DNA from: Bacillota bacterium
GTDB lineage: Bacteria > Bacillota_I > Bacilli_A > RF39 > UBA660
NCBI GenBank assembly: GCA_015059495.1
Contig: SVAI01000001.1
Location: forward strand, 371,246 to 435,245
Direction: 5' to 3'
DNA length: 64,000 bases
Part shown: positions 54,286 through 63,242 of the stretch, one piece after another
Layout: each line of letters starts with the position of its first letter
Position numbering within the stretch: position 1 is the stretch's first letter
Position numbers and translations under genes: made by a program
Notes under the pieces: model-generated
Told to the model about the DNA's origin: nothing
Databases searched by the model: none
The model's input: the letters and a program-made list of their open reading frames with translations, nothing else

Positions 54286-55005
54286 ATGGAAATAATTACC
54301 TCATTAATATTAACTCTAATAGCATCAATATCCACTCTAATTGACTATTTATTTGTCTATTTTAAGGTTAAAAACATAAATAAGTGTATTTGTATAAGTT
54401 TATCGTTTTGTGCCTCAATTATGCTTCTAATTAGTTTAAAAGAGTTATTGCCTATTTCTATTAAATATATACTAATAAATAATAATATATATAATGCATT
54501 AATAATATTAATAACTATACCAATAATTATTTATTTAATGATAAATATACTAAATAAAAATAACTATACTAATAACTTGTATAGAGTAGGGGTAGTAACT
54601 TTTATTACTATGATTATACATAATACTCTAGAAGGATTAATAACTCTATTAACTTCTTTAATAAATACTAAATTAGGAATTAAAATAGCATTAGCTATAA
54701 TAGCTCATAATATACCTGAAGGAATAATAATAAGTACTCTAATATATTATTCTACTAATTCTAAGAGAAGGGCATTTATATATACTCTAATAGCATCTTT
54801 ATCAGAATTATTTGGCGCATTAATAATCTATTATCTATTCCATTCATATCTTAATGCATATATATTAAATATATTTATCTATATAACAGGATCTTTAATG
54901 ACAATAATATCTATAAAAGAATTATATAAAGAATCACTAAGTTATAATAACTATATATGGTTTATGATAGGTATATTATTATCTTTATTTATATTAATTA
55001 CCTAG
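54286..55005 (+). CDS. ZIP-family metal transporter
   Basis: 239 residues with about eight helices. The two metal-binding helices carry HNTLEGL and HNIPEGI, the defining ZIP motifs, and LSELFGALI follows. It probably imports zinc or another divalent cation (ZupT-like). The His-rich variable loop is absent. A weak GTGATC site precedes the ATG. It is the last plus-strand gene before the polarity switch. Confidence 0.9.
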   Translation: MEIITSLILTLIASISTLIDYLFVYFKVKNINKCICISLSFCASIMLLISLKELLPISIKYILINNNIYNALIILITIPIIIYLMINILNKNNYTNNLYRVGVVTFITMIIHNTLEGLITLLTSLINTKLGIKIALAIIAHNIPEGIIISTLIYYSTNSKRRAFIYTLIASLSELFGALIIYYLFHSYLNAYILNIFIYITGSLMTIISIKELYKESLSYNNYIWFMIGILLSLFILIT

Positions 55006-55040
55006 TAGAGTATATATTATATTTATTGTTTTCATAACTC

Positions 55041-55068
55041 GGTTAACATAATATATATTATGCGTTTT
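55041..55068 (-). other. dif: dif-like chromosome dimer resolution site
   Basis: A 28-base site with centre CATAATATATATTATG. Read on the minus strand, the left arm ends CGCATAA, the centre is TATATA and the right arm is TTATGTTAACC. By hand alignment it matches 21 of 28 positions of the known E. coli dif and 21 of 28 of B. subtilis dif. It is 36 bases after the ZIP gene, next to a Xer gene and at the point where gene polarity flips. Confidence 0.8.
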
Positions 55069-55264
55069 TTAATATATTTAAAAATATAATGTAATATATA
55101 GCTAATTATGATCTTAATTCATATATATTTATTAATATATACTCTTACATATATAGATCTATAATAATCAATTTAAAATCTAATTTATAAATTATTATAT
55201 TTTATATATTCTAATTTATATTTATTATTCTATATAAGTTATATTCTTATTACAAATTTAATTA
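55069..55264. other. Extremely AT-rich non-coding tract
   Basis: Bases 55081-55260 contain only 18 G or C in 180 by my count (10%). I see no gene, promoter pair or hairpin with a tail. It separates the dif-like site from the repeat array. Confidence 0.6.
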
Positions 55265-55566
55265 AGATGAGCAATTATGCATCTTTTGATATCTCGATGC
55301 AAATTTCAATTTTAAGTTTTTACACCCACAATGCATAATTACTCACATTTTATATTTTCGTTGCAAATTTCAAATTTAACTTATTTCATCAAGATGCATA
55401 ATTATCCATAATTCATAAACTCGATGCAAATTTCAAAAATCAATTTTTAATTTAAAATGGATAATCATACATGAATTGAAATTTCGTTGCAAATTTAATT
55501 TTTAGTTTTTGCATCCAGATGAATAACTATACATCAAACATTATTTCGATGCGAATTTTAAAGCAT
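55265..55566. repeat. Five tandem 62-64 bp units with two alternating boxes (iteron-like)
   Basis: Box A (ATGCATAATTATNCAT-like) starts at 55267, 55331, 55394, 55457 and 55519. Box B (TCGATGCAAATTTCAA-like) has its TGCAAATTT at 55298, 55362, 55425, 55488 and 55550. Box A to box B is 31 bases in all five units, and unit spacing is 64, 63, 63 and 62. Both boxes begin ATGCA/TTGCA followed by A/T-rich sequence, so the array is also a run of ten half-units about three helical turns apart. Sequence between boxes is not conserved and no ORF crosses it. One unit contains TTATCCATA and another TTACTCACA, each one base from a DnaA box. Confidence 0.75.
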
Positions 55567-55630
55567 AAAAAAATAGATAATATATAATTACCTATCTTTC
55601 TCCCCTATTTTTTATTAAAGTAGAGTAGTA

Positions 55631-56401
55631 CTAAACTTTTCTTGATTCGATTTCTGCCATCTTTTCAAATACTTCTTCAGCATTTGATGCATTGATCTCA
55701 GTATAACCAAGTTCTGCTAAAGCTTGGAACTTAACAGTATTTAATTGTTGTGTTCTACTTTGTTGTTCTTCTTTTTTAACTTCAATTTCTTTTTCCCAAC
55801 GTTTATGAGATTCTTTTAACTTAGCACGAGATGCTCCACCATTATTATATAAGGTTAGGGCAGTGTATAAAATTCCTTCAAAGATATATTGTTTATCATC
55901 ATCAAATGCATATTCATCAACATTAGTAAATCCCATAGTCTTACTAAAGTATCCAAATACATATTTAATTTCAGGAACATTTTCCATTGATTGAAGCATA
56001 TGATACATATAAGTAAATGCTTCTAAGTTCTCTTTCCCCTTCTCTTCATCTTTTAATCTATCTTTTAATAAGTCTACAATATCAGGAATTAATTTTTGTG
56101 CATTCTTATCTAATCCTTTAAGATCTAAATAACTTTCTTGATCAGAAGAGGATTTAACACCTTGATTTAATCTGTTTTCAACATCCATAATATATTCAGT
56201 TGAAACTTCAATTGATGCAATATCATTTTCATTTTCAACTTTTAATAATTTAAATAATAATAACTTTTTCTCTTTTGGCCATTTATTAATATCATCTAGT
56301 TCTAGATAATTATATACCATTTGTCTAGAAACTCCTAAATATTTAGCTAGTCTTACTTTTGATATACCCAAGTTTTGAAATAAGTTATTTAATTCTTTCA
56401 T
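55631..56401 (-). CDS. HTH DNA-binding protein beside the repeat array
   Basis: About 256 residues. The N-terminus, NLFQNLGISKVRLAKYLGVSRQMVYNYLE, is a clear XRE-like helix-turn-helix (KVRLAKYLGVSRQMVYNYL), where an operator-reading helix begins SRQMV. The rest is helical and charged, with LKDRLKDEEKGKENLEAF and a long C-terminal helix (SHKRWEKEIEVKKEEQQSRTQQLNTVKFQALAEL) likely to form a coiled coil, so it is probably a dimer or larger. No known ligand domain. I chose ATG 56401 over GTG 56407. As the nearest DNA-binding gene, it is a candidate to bind the array, whose last unit lies about 65 bases past its stop codon. Confidence 0.7.
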   Translation of the reverse strand: MKELNNLFQNLGISKVRLAKYLGVSRQMVYNYLELDDINKWPKEKKLLLFKLLKVENENDIASIEVSTEYIMDVENRLNQGVKSSSDQESYLDLKGLDKNAQKLIPDIVDLLKDRLKDEEKGKENLEAFTYMYHMLQSMENVPEIKYVFGYFSKTMGFTNVDEYAFDDDKQYIFEGILYTALTLYNNGGASRAKLKESHKRWEKEIEVKKEEQQSRTQQLNTVKFQALAELGYTEINASNAEEVFEKMAEIESRKV

Positions 56402-56487
56402 AAACACTCTCTTCCCTTCATTTTTACATTTTTTATTATAACATAGTTAATTTACATGTCAACTAGAAGACAATAAATTTTAAAATA

Positions 56488-56517
56488 AAAAATGGTATTT
56501 TTATCCTAAATACCATA
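56488..56517 (-). terminator. Terminator of mnmA
   Basis: On the minus strand ATGGTATTT pairs with AAATACCAT, followed by a T run (A run on plus). Confidence 0.75.
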
Positions 56518-57610
56518 ATTTTTCTCCATCTTTTCTAACTTCATCAATAATACCAGAACCAATACATTCTTCACCTAAATATAGTACACATGCTTGTCCT
56601 GGAGTAACACTCTTAGCTCCCCCACTATATTTAACTTTAATTGTATCTTCATCAATATATTCAAGTTCAACAGGGTGATCTTCACCTCTATATCTAAACT
56701 TAGCTAAAGCAAATGTTGGATGTACTGATGATATAAAATTAATATCTTTAATAATACATTCATCACTCATTAAATATGAATTATCTTCACCAAATGCAAC
56801 ATATAATATATTATCTTTTACATTCTTACCACATACATAATGTCTTTCTAAATTACCAGATATACCAACATTTCTTCTTTGTCCTATAGTGTAATTCATT
56901 AAACCAGTATGTCTACCTATAACTTCTTTAGTTTTAACATCAACAATATCACCTGGATTTGGTTTTAAATAATTATGAATAAACTTTTGATAGTTTCTTT
57001 CACCAATAAAACAAATACCAGTACTATCTTTTTTATTAGCAACATTTAACTCTAATTTATTAGCTATTTCTCTTACTTCAGGTTTAGTTAGTTCCCCAAC
57101 AGGGAATAATACATTTTTAAAAGCATCAGCCTTAACTTGAGCTAAAAAGTATGATTGATCTTTATTATTATCAATACCTCTTAATAATTTATTACCAACT
57201 CTTCTAGCATAATGACCAGTAGCAACATAATCAGCTCCAAGTTTTTCTGCTTCTTTAATAAATCTATCAAACTTAATATACTTATTACACATTAAATCTG
57301 GATTGGGAGTTCTACCTTTTTTAAGTTCATTTAAAAAGTATGTAAATACATCATCCCAATATTCTTTAATAAAATCAACTCTGTGTAGTTCAATACCAAG
57401 TTTGTCACATAATACTTTAGCATCATTATAATCTTGTTCTTGAGGACATATATTTTCATTAAAAGTTGGATTACCTTCAATATCATTATTTAATGCAGCA
57501 TCCCAATTTCTCATGAAAAGACCAATGACTTTATATCCTTGTTGTTGTAATAAATATGCAGCTACTGCACTATCTACACCACCAGATATACCTACAACTA
57601 CTGTTTCCAT
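56501..57610 (-). CDS. mnmA: tRNA-specific 2-thiouridylase MnmA
   Basis: 369 residues. VVVGISGGVDSAVAAYLL is the PP-loop ATP pyrophosphatase motif, FMRNWD and PDLMCNKYIKFDRF contain the first catalytic Cys region, and KKDSTGICFIGER the second Cys. C-terminal beta-barrel to the end. It puts sulfur on U34 of Lys, Glu and Gln tRNAs. ATG 57610 follows GGGAG; an earlier in-frame start is not supported. The usual adjacent desulfurase gene is missing. Confidence 0.96.
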   Translation of the reverse strand: METVVVGISGGVDSAVAAYLLQQQGYKVIGLFMRNWDAALNNDIEGNPTFNENICPQEQDYNDAKVLCDKLGIELHRVDFIKEYWDDVFTYFLNELKKGRTPNPDLMCNKYIKFDRFIKEAEKLGADYVATGHYARRVGNKLLRGIDNNKDQSYFLAQVKADAFKNVLFPVGELTKPEVREIANKLELNVANKKDSTGICFIGERNYQKFIHNYLKPNPGDIVDVKTKEVIGRHTGLMNYTIGQRRNVGISGNLERHYVCGKNVKDNILYVAFGEDNSYLMSDECIIKDINFISSVHPTFALAKFRYRGEDHPVELEYIDEDTIKVKYSGGAKSVTPGQACVLYLGEECIGSGIIDEVRKDGEKLWYLG

Positions 57611-57640
57611 AAATAACTCCCTTTCTTTTTGCCACACATA

Positions 57641-58216
57641 TTATAGCATATTTATTAATATTTTGATAAAAAAGTTAGATAAATAATATATTAATACATC
57701 ATTTATAATAACCATAATTAATAATATACCAATAGATATTAAATATTTTTTAATATTAATACTATATTTATATAACAAATTACCTAAAATACCCTTAGAA
57801 ATACCATAAATCTTACTATTTATCATTAAAATTAGTAATAAATATACTAATTTAAACATAATATTGTACAATATGCCAAAAATTAGCCCTTTTAAGCCAT
57901 AAATTGAAGTTAAAACACAAATACTAAACGAAATAGACATTCCAACAAAAAAGACGTAAAAAACACTAAAAAAATACCCTAAAACACTAAATGATAATAA
58001 AACTAACATAAATATAATAAAAATATGCATAAATATATCATTTATATGGCTATTTATCATACTTTCTTTAATATTAGATAAATTATTAATTAAATTAATC
58101 TTAATATTATTATCTAAACTATTAAATATAATAATTCCATATATAAAACTAATTAATAATATTACACTTAAAAAAGTAAAAAGATATTTATTTCTTTTAA
58201 TATAATCTATTATCAT
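57641..58216 (-). CDS. spoIIM: SpoIIM-like (DUF95) membrane protein
   Basis: 191 residues with about five membrane helices. The opening YIKRNKYLFTFLSVILLISFIYGIIIFNSL and the central SVYGLKGLIFGILYNIMFK-like segment (SIYGLKGLIFGILYN) follow SpoIIM, a part of the SpoIIDMP complex that drives forespore engulfment. No clear ribosome site precedes the ATG. SpoIID and SpoIIP are not in the window. The match is by topology and these two segments, so DUF95 family is safer than strict SpoIIM. Confidence 0.7.
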   Translation of the reverse strand: MIIDYIKRNKYLFTFLSVILLISFIYGIIIFNSLDNNIKINLINNLSNIKESMINSHINDIFMHIFIIFMLVLLSFSVLGYFFSVFYVFFVGMSISFSICVLTSIYGLKGLIFGILYNIMFKLVYLLLILMINSKIYGISKGILGNLLYKYSINIKKYLISIGILLIMVIINDVLIYYLSNFFIKILINML

Positions 58217-58282
58217 AATTAACTATATTGTTATACTAATTAAAATATGATAAAATATTATTGTTTTAAAGGAGAATTAAAA

Positions 58283-58372
58283 ATGAATAAAAGAAATAAG
58301 ATAATGGTATGGTTCTTACTACTAGTAATGGTATTATCTGTAGTAGCAGGATTCCTAGTATATTTAATCTAA
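58283..58372 (+). CDS. 29-residue single-helix membrane peptide
   Basis: AAAGGAG lies ideally before ATG 58283. The peptide is a short basic start (NKRNK) and one membrane helix to the end, similar in layout to DUF4044 proteins. It is the only plus-strand gene after 55 kb, divergent from the spoIIM-like gene, and has a strong terminator. Confidence 0.6.
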   Translation: MNKRNKIMVWFLLLVMVLSVVAGFLVYLI

Positions 58373-58375
58373 TTA

Positions 58376-58410
58376 AAATAGTTCTAGTTTTCACTAGAAC
58401 TATTTTTATA
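58376..58410. terminator. Bidirectional terminator
   Basis: A 13-base perfect stem AAATAGTTCTAGT/ACTAGAACTATTT with TTTC loop, between the convergent genes ending at 58372 and 58384. Confidence 0.9.
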
Positions 58411-59046
58411 ACTAACATATTCAGAATCTCTTCTTTTAATCTTTAAGAATGATTCATCTAAATTTTTAAATGCTGTATAATACTTGACTTTTAAATCATA
58501 ATTAATTAATTCATTTGTTAAAGCACCATCAAATTCATTTAATTCTTTTTCTCTACCTTCAATATATCTTTCTTCAATTAAAGCATCTAATAATTCTTCT
58601 TTAATAAATTTATTAGATGATACTAAGATATATCCACTATAGATACTATCACATAAAGCATAAGCAACTAATTCTACTAAAAACTCTTTAGAGAATCCCT
58701 TATTAACCATTTTATGAGTTCTATAATATTCATATGTAGAATAATCTATATTAAATAATGTATTTTTAAGTCCAAATGAACATAAAGCATAATTACAAAG
58801 TATTTGTATTATATCAATATCTTGTAACATTTTAGCTTTAGCTCTACCGTTATACTTAGATGATATAAATTCATATTTATCACCAATATCTACACCTTCA
58901 GGTACAACACTATAATCATCAAACAATACTAACTTAATAGCACCAACTGCATTTCTAGTACCCTTAGATTCCTTAGTTCCATAAAATATATCATCTAACC
59001 AATCTATTTTACATCTTTTCATCTCACTGAAATAACTATCTTTCAT
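58384..59046 (-). CDS. Hypothetical protein, about 220 residues
   Basis: Soluble and helical. Notable segments are CKIDWLDDIFYGTKESKGTRNAVGAIKLVLFDD, YNGRAKAKMLQDIDIIQILCNYALCSFGL and EERYIEGREKELNEFDGAL. Not recognised. ATG 59046 follows AGAGG; a GTG one codon earlier is also possible. It lies between spoIIM- and spoIVB-like genes, which may hint at a sporulation or stress role, but nothing in the sequence shows it. Confidence 0.5.
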   Translation of the reverse strand: MKDSYFSEMKRCKIDWLDDIFYGTKESKGTRNAVGAIKLVLFDDYSVVPEGVDIGDKYEFISSKYNGRAKAKMLQDIDIIQILCNYALCSFGLKNTLFNIDYSTYEYYRTHKMVNKGFSKEFLVELVAYALCDSIYSGYILVSSNKFIKEELLDALIEERYIEGREKELNEFDGALTNELINYDLKVKYYTAFKNLDESFLKIKRRDSEYVSYKNSSSEN

Positions 59047-59095
59047 CACGTACACATCCTCTATTATTAATAATACCACATATTAAATATTAATA

Positions 59096-59119
59096 AAAGA
59101 GAAATAAATTATTTCTCTC
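59096..59119 (-). terminator. Terminator of the spoIVB-like gene
   Basis: On the minus strand AGAGAAAT pairs with ATTTCTCT around AATTT, then TTTATT. Confidence 0.75.
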
Positions 59120-60074
59120 CAGTTTCTAACATATTAATAATTGATATACCATAACCATTCTTAACCGAGTCAACAGACACATGTGTAACAGCACCAATTA
59201 ACTTATTATTTTGCACTATTGGTGATCCACTCATACCTTGAATAATACCTCCAGTTTTATTTAATAATTCATTATCTACTACTTCAAAATAAAAGTTTTT
59301 AATCTTACTTTTATTATACTTTCTTAAAATATTTATTTTATATGATTTAACTGTATTATCATCTAAAGAAGTATAAATATATGCTTCACCTAAATTAACA
59401 TTATCTAAAGTATTTATTTCTATTAAATTATCATTATCTATTTGACCACTATAAGTACCATATATACCTTCTTCAACATTCTTATTTATATTTCCATATA
59501 TCTTATCTTCAATAAATTTAGCATTCTTACTACCTGGACTTCCATCACTACTTCTAGTAATAGAGGTAACATTAGCTTTAAATATATTACCACTTCTTAC
59601 CTCTACTTTACTATTAGTATTACTATCTATTATTTCATGTCCTAAGCATCCATAAATTTTACTTTCTGGATCAATATATGTTAAAGTGCCTAATCCCTTT
59701 AAACTATCTTTAACATATAATCCACTTTTATATATACCATTATTATATTCTAAATTAAGTATAGTATCTTTAATACTATTATTATGCCTATATGTAATAT
59801 TAACTTTATTATCTTTAACATTATTTTCAATACTATTAATTAAATCATCTACAGTATTAACTTTATCATCATTAACTTTAATAATATAATCTCCAACACT
59901 TAATTTAGAATTATTTAAAGTGTTATTTACTTTATAAAACCCTACAACTAATATTCCATCGCTTTCTATTGCTATGCCTAAATTTTGTCCACCTAATATA
60001 ACTTTATTGGAGTAAGCTAATACATATATTGGAAATAAAAATACTACTAAAAAAGTAATAATATATTTTTTCAT
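59109..60074 (-). CDS. spoIVB: SpoIVB-like S55 serine peptidase
   Basis: 321 residues. A signal helix (about 1-20), a PDZ domain (about 28-110, with GDYIIKVNDDKVN) and the S55 domain. Catalytic His lies in IYGCLGHEIID (near 146) and the nucleophile Ser in GMSGSPI (near 284). SpoIVB is secreted into the intermembrane space of the sporangium and triggers sigma-K processing. It is shorter than Bacillus SpoIVB (about 425), mostly at the N-terminus. AGGTGA precedes ATG 60074. With CotE- and SpoIIM-like proteins this suggests a retained sporulation programme. Confidence 0.85.
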   Translation of the reverse strand: MKKYIITFLVVFLFPIYVLAYSNKVILGGQNLGIAIESDGILVVGFYKVNNTLNNSKLSVGDYIIKVNDDKVNTVDDLINSIENNVKDNKVNITYRHNNSIKDTILNLEYNNGIYKSGLYVKDSLKGLGTLTYIDPESKIYGCLGHEIIDSNTNSKVEVRSGNIFKANVTSITRSSDGSPGSKNAKFIEDKIYGNINKNVEEGIYGTYSGQIDNDNLIEINTLDNVNLGEAYIYTSLDDNTVKSYKINILRKYNKSKIKNFYFEVVDNELLNKTGGIIQGMSGSPIVQNNKLIGAVTHVSVDSVKNGYGISIINMLETGEK

Positions 60075-60107
60075 ATACTTCACCTAATATTATTATGTTT
60101 AATAATT

Positions 60108-60143
60108 AAAAAAATAAATTGCCATTTAATGACAATTTATTTT
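60108..60143 (-). terminator. Terminator of the pilin-BspA fusion gene
   Basis: On the minus strand AAATAAATTGTC pairs with GGCAATTTATTT (one G-U) followed by T residues. Confidence 0.75.
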
Positions 60144-63100
60144 CTCGTTAAATAGCCAGGTCCCCCAGCACCATCAATATGTGCATAAGCAACATCAGTA
60201 TGAGAACCATTATATCTAGTTCCAGCTCCACCTACTAAATTACCACTGGCAGTAAACATTTGATAACTATAAGTAACTTTAGACATATTCCATTTATCGG
60301 AAACATATATTTTTCTAAGCGATGTCATTCCAGAAAACATTCCTTCATAACTCATCCAATTCATAGAACCAGTCCCTGTATCATAATAATAAGTACCAGT
60401 AGATTCAAGTGAACTCGTATTAAAACTACTTAAATCTAATTCTGTTATCCTAGTACTTTGACTAAACATACATCCCATATATTTAACTTTTGATGTATCA
60501 AAATTTGATAGATTTAAGTTAGTTACTTTACCTAATCCAGCAAACATACCAGACATATCTTCAACCTTAGAGGTATTAAAATTACTTACATCAAGTACTT
60601 CAGTGCTAGTTCTTGCAAACATTCCAGCCATACTTTTAACATTTGAAGTATCAAAATTTGAAACATCAATAGTCTTTAGTGATGAACATTGATAAAACAT
60701 ACCTGCCATATTTTCTACTTTGGAAGTATTAAAATGACTAACATCTATACTTTGTAAACTACAATTCCAATTAAACATACCTGCCATAATTTTTACATTT
60801 GATGTATCCCAGCCACTTAAATTTACAGATGTCATTTCATCATTTTCTTTAAACATTTCACCCATGTCAACAACTTTAGAAGTATTAAAATTACTCAAAT
60901 CTAAAGTTTTTATATGAATTAATCCAGCAAACATACGATTCATATTAGTTACATTCGATGTATCAAAACTTGATACATCCAAAGATGTTAATGCACATGC
61001 ATAATCAAACATTGACTTCATATTTGTTACATTTGATGTATTAAAGTTTTTTACATTTAGGGAACTTAATTTAAAAGTTCCAGAAAACATATATGACATA
61101 TTCTTTACATTTGATGTATCAAAACTACTAACATTCAACGATAAAAGTTCTGTCATTCTCCAAAACATCCAAGACATATCTGTTACCTTTGAAGTGTTAA
61201 AACTTCTTAAATCCAATGTTTTAACAGAGTCAACATATTCAAACATATATGACATATCAGTTACATTTGATGTATCAAAATTTCTCAAATTAAGTTCCGT
61301 AATAGATTGTAAATTATAAAACATCCAAGACATATTTGTTACCTTTGAAGTATTAAAATTACTAACATCAAGTCTAGTTAACTGATCTAAATTAAAAAAC
61401 ATACCATTCATATTTGTTGCATTTGATGTATCTAAAGACGAAACATTTAAACTCTTTAAAGAACTCATGCCAAAAAACATATACTTCATATTTTCAGTTC
61501 TAGAAGAATCCAGCATAGACAAATCTAAATTAGTAATCCCCTCTAAAAATGTAAACATACCAGATGAATCAGGATTCATATATATTTTTGGGCTATCAGA
61601 ATATAAATATATAGTGCCATTCGTAAACCACGCATAAATTTGATTATCTGATTCAGGATCAGAAACTTCTAAAGTCTTTACTCCACTTGGAGCTGGTGAT
61701 GAACTTCTTACAATTCTCTTAATATTATCATTTGTTGCATATTCGGAATAAATCATACCACCAGAGGGATTTGCCAAAGTTTTTATAGTCGTATTAAAAC
61801 CAACACCATCTTTTAATACAGCATCACTTATCTTCCAATGAGCATATAAAGTTATATTCTTAGAAGAACTATATTTAGTTCCAGCAATACCTACTTTTGT
61901 ACCACCAGATGCAGCAGTATACCAACCTTCAAATTTATAACCAGGTCTTGAAGCATTAGGTAAAGTAATAGATCCATTTTTCCAACTAGCATATATATAC
62001 GAATTACTAGTAAATTTACTTACACCAATACCTTTACCAGTACTATCGTAATATTGAGTACCACTACCATTTCTCTGAGAATAATAGCCATCAAAAGCAT
62101 TATTAGATTTAAGCACAGTATTTGGTGTACCACTACCATTATAATTTAATGTAACATTATATTCTTTTTGAGGAATAGTTATATCATCAAATGGTTCATT
62201 ATATCTAGCTATAACTTTTTCAGTTCCTTTGAATGTTGCACTTTGACTATCTAATGTTAAAGTAACTTCTTTAGGAATCCATCTTGCATATAAAGTTATA
62301 TCAGAAGTTGGTATATAATTACCACCTTCAGTAATTAAAACTCCATCAGTTTCAGCATTATACCATCCTTGAAATACATAACCAGTAAATGCTCTTTTAG
62401 GAATATTTACACTTTTATCGGTCCATACAGCATATAATGGTCTTCCATCAGGTAAATTATAATAATGAACATTTATACCATTTTCATCATAGTATTTTAC
62501 TCCACCATTTTTAGTAGCAAAATAGCCTCTAAATGTATATTCAACTTTTTCTTCTTTATGATAATTAGTAAGTTTATCAATTAGTTTAACAGTATATATT
62601 TTTCTTGGCACATCAATTTTAGGCATTTCATGACCAAACACTACATCTCTAACAATTGTTGTACCAGGATATGTTGCACCCTGATTATCTAAAGCAACAT
62701 CATAATGTTTATATTTATCTGTTTCTTTTTTACCTTCACACAAAACTATGTCTTCTTCTTTATCAAAATCATAATAAGCATAATATCTTTGACCAGTCTT
62801 AACAATAGTTATTGTTCTATTATCCAATGCAGATTCATCTCTTGGATCAACAACACAACCATTATCTTCATCACCCAAGGAACATTCATCAGTTTCTTTT
62901 TTATATAAATTATTATCAATTATAGTTTTAACTTCTACTTTTATATAACCCCTATCATCAAAATCATCATTATAATCACTACCATATAACTTAGCAGCAC
63001 TTTCTAAATTATGTACCTTAGTACAAAACATATTATCTTTAACAACTTTAGAGATACCAAAAACACTAGGTATAGCTACCAACAAAATTATACCCATAAT

Positions 63101-63148
63101 TACTATTACTGATAATAATTCTGCTAATGTAAATCCTTTTTTCTTCAT
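60137..63148 (-). CDS. Prepilin-leader, InlB-repeat, BspA-repeat fusion protein
   Basis: About 1003 residues in three parts. The start KKKGFTLAELLSVIVIMGIILLVAIPSVF is a complete type IV prepilin leader: basic residues, cleavage before Phe and Glu at +5, then the pilin helix. Residues 30-180 form a small Cys-containing pilin-like head. About 185-475 hold four Flg_new/InlB B-type repeats (GYVFQGWYNAETDG, then LYARW). From about 530 come some 14-15 DUF285 repeats (FDTSNVTNMSYMF form) and the cap GGAGTRYN, then PGYLTRK. This would display a BspA adhesin on a pilus or pseudopilus. No pilus assembly gene is in the window. ATG 63148 chosen over GTG 63154. Confidence 0.85.
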   Translation of the reverse strand: MKKKGFTLAELLSVIVIMGIILLVAIPSVFGISKVVKDNMFCTKVHNLESAAKLYGSDYNDDFDDRGYIKVEVKTIIDNNLYKKETDECSLGDEDNGCVVDPRDESALDNRTITIVKTGQRYYAYYDFDKEEDIVLCEGKKETDKYKHYDVALDNQGATYPGTTIVRDVVFGHEMPKIDVPRKIYTVKLIDKLTNYHKEEKVEYTFRGYFATKNGGVKYYDENGINVHYYNLPDGRPLYAVWTDKSVNIPKRAFTGYVFQGWYNAETDGVLITEGGNYIPTSDITLYARWIPKEVTLTLDSQSATFKGTEKVIARYNEPFDDITIPQKEYNVTLNYNGSGTPNTVLKSNNAFDGYYSQRNGSGTQYYDSTGKGIGVSKFTSNSYIYASWKNGSITLPNASRPGYKFEGWYTAASGGTKVGIAGTKYSSSKNITLYAHWKISDAVLKDGVGFNTTIKTLANPSGGMIYSEYATNDNIKRIVRSSSPAPSGVKTLEVSDPESDNQIYAWFTNGTIYLYSDSPKIYMNPDSSGMFTFLEGITNLDLSMLDSSRTENMKYMFFGMSSLKSLNVSSLDTSNATNMNGMFFNLDQLTRLDVSNFNTSKVTNMSWMFYNLQSITELNLRNFDTSNVTDMSYMFEYVDSVKTLDLRSFNTSKVTDMSWMFWRMTELLSLNVSSFDTSNVKNMSYMFSGTFKLSSLNVKNFNTSNVTNMKSMFDYACALTSLDVSSFDTSNVTNMNRMFAGLIHIKTLDLSNFNTSKVVDMGEMFKENDEMTSVNLSGWDTSNVKIMAGMFNWNCSLQSIDVSHFNTSKVENMAGMFYQCSSLKTIDVSNFDTSNVKSMAGMFARTSTEVLDVSNFNTSKVEDMSGMFAGLGKVTNLNLSNFDTSKVKYMGCMFSQSTRITELDLSSFNTSSLESTGTYYYDTGTGSMNWMSYEGMFSGMTSLRKIYVSDKWNMSKVTYSYQMFTASGNLVGGAGTRYNGSHTDVAYAHIDGAGGPGYLTRK

Positions 63149-63213
63149 AAACACGACTTCCCATTACTCTACTATTAATGTAAGTATAACATGCAATAAA
63201 TTAAAAATAAATA

Positions 63214-63242
63214 AAAAATAGAACGTTTTTTAGTTCTATTTT
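63214..63242 (-). terminator. Terminator of the acyltransferase gene
   Basis: On the minus strand AAATAGAAC pairs with GTTCTATTT around an A-rich loop, then TTTTA. Confidence 0.75.

Noticed and set aside
55265..55566. CRISPR array
   Set aside because: Units are tandem with two internal boxes and degenerate sequence between. There are no identical 24-37 base repeats separated by unique spacers, and no cas genes are near.
55081..55566. Chromosomal replication origin (AT-rich tract plus DnaA-box-like sequences)
   Set aside because: Genes converge on this point, whereas they diverge from oriC. dnaA/dnaN are not near, only two repeat units come within one base of a DnaA box, and a dif-like site is present.
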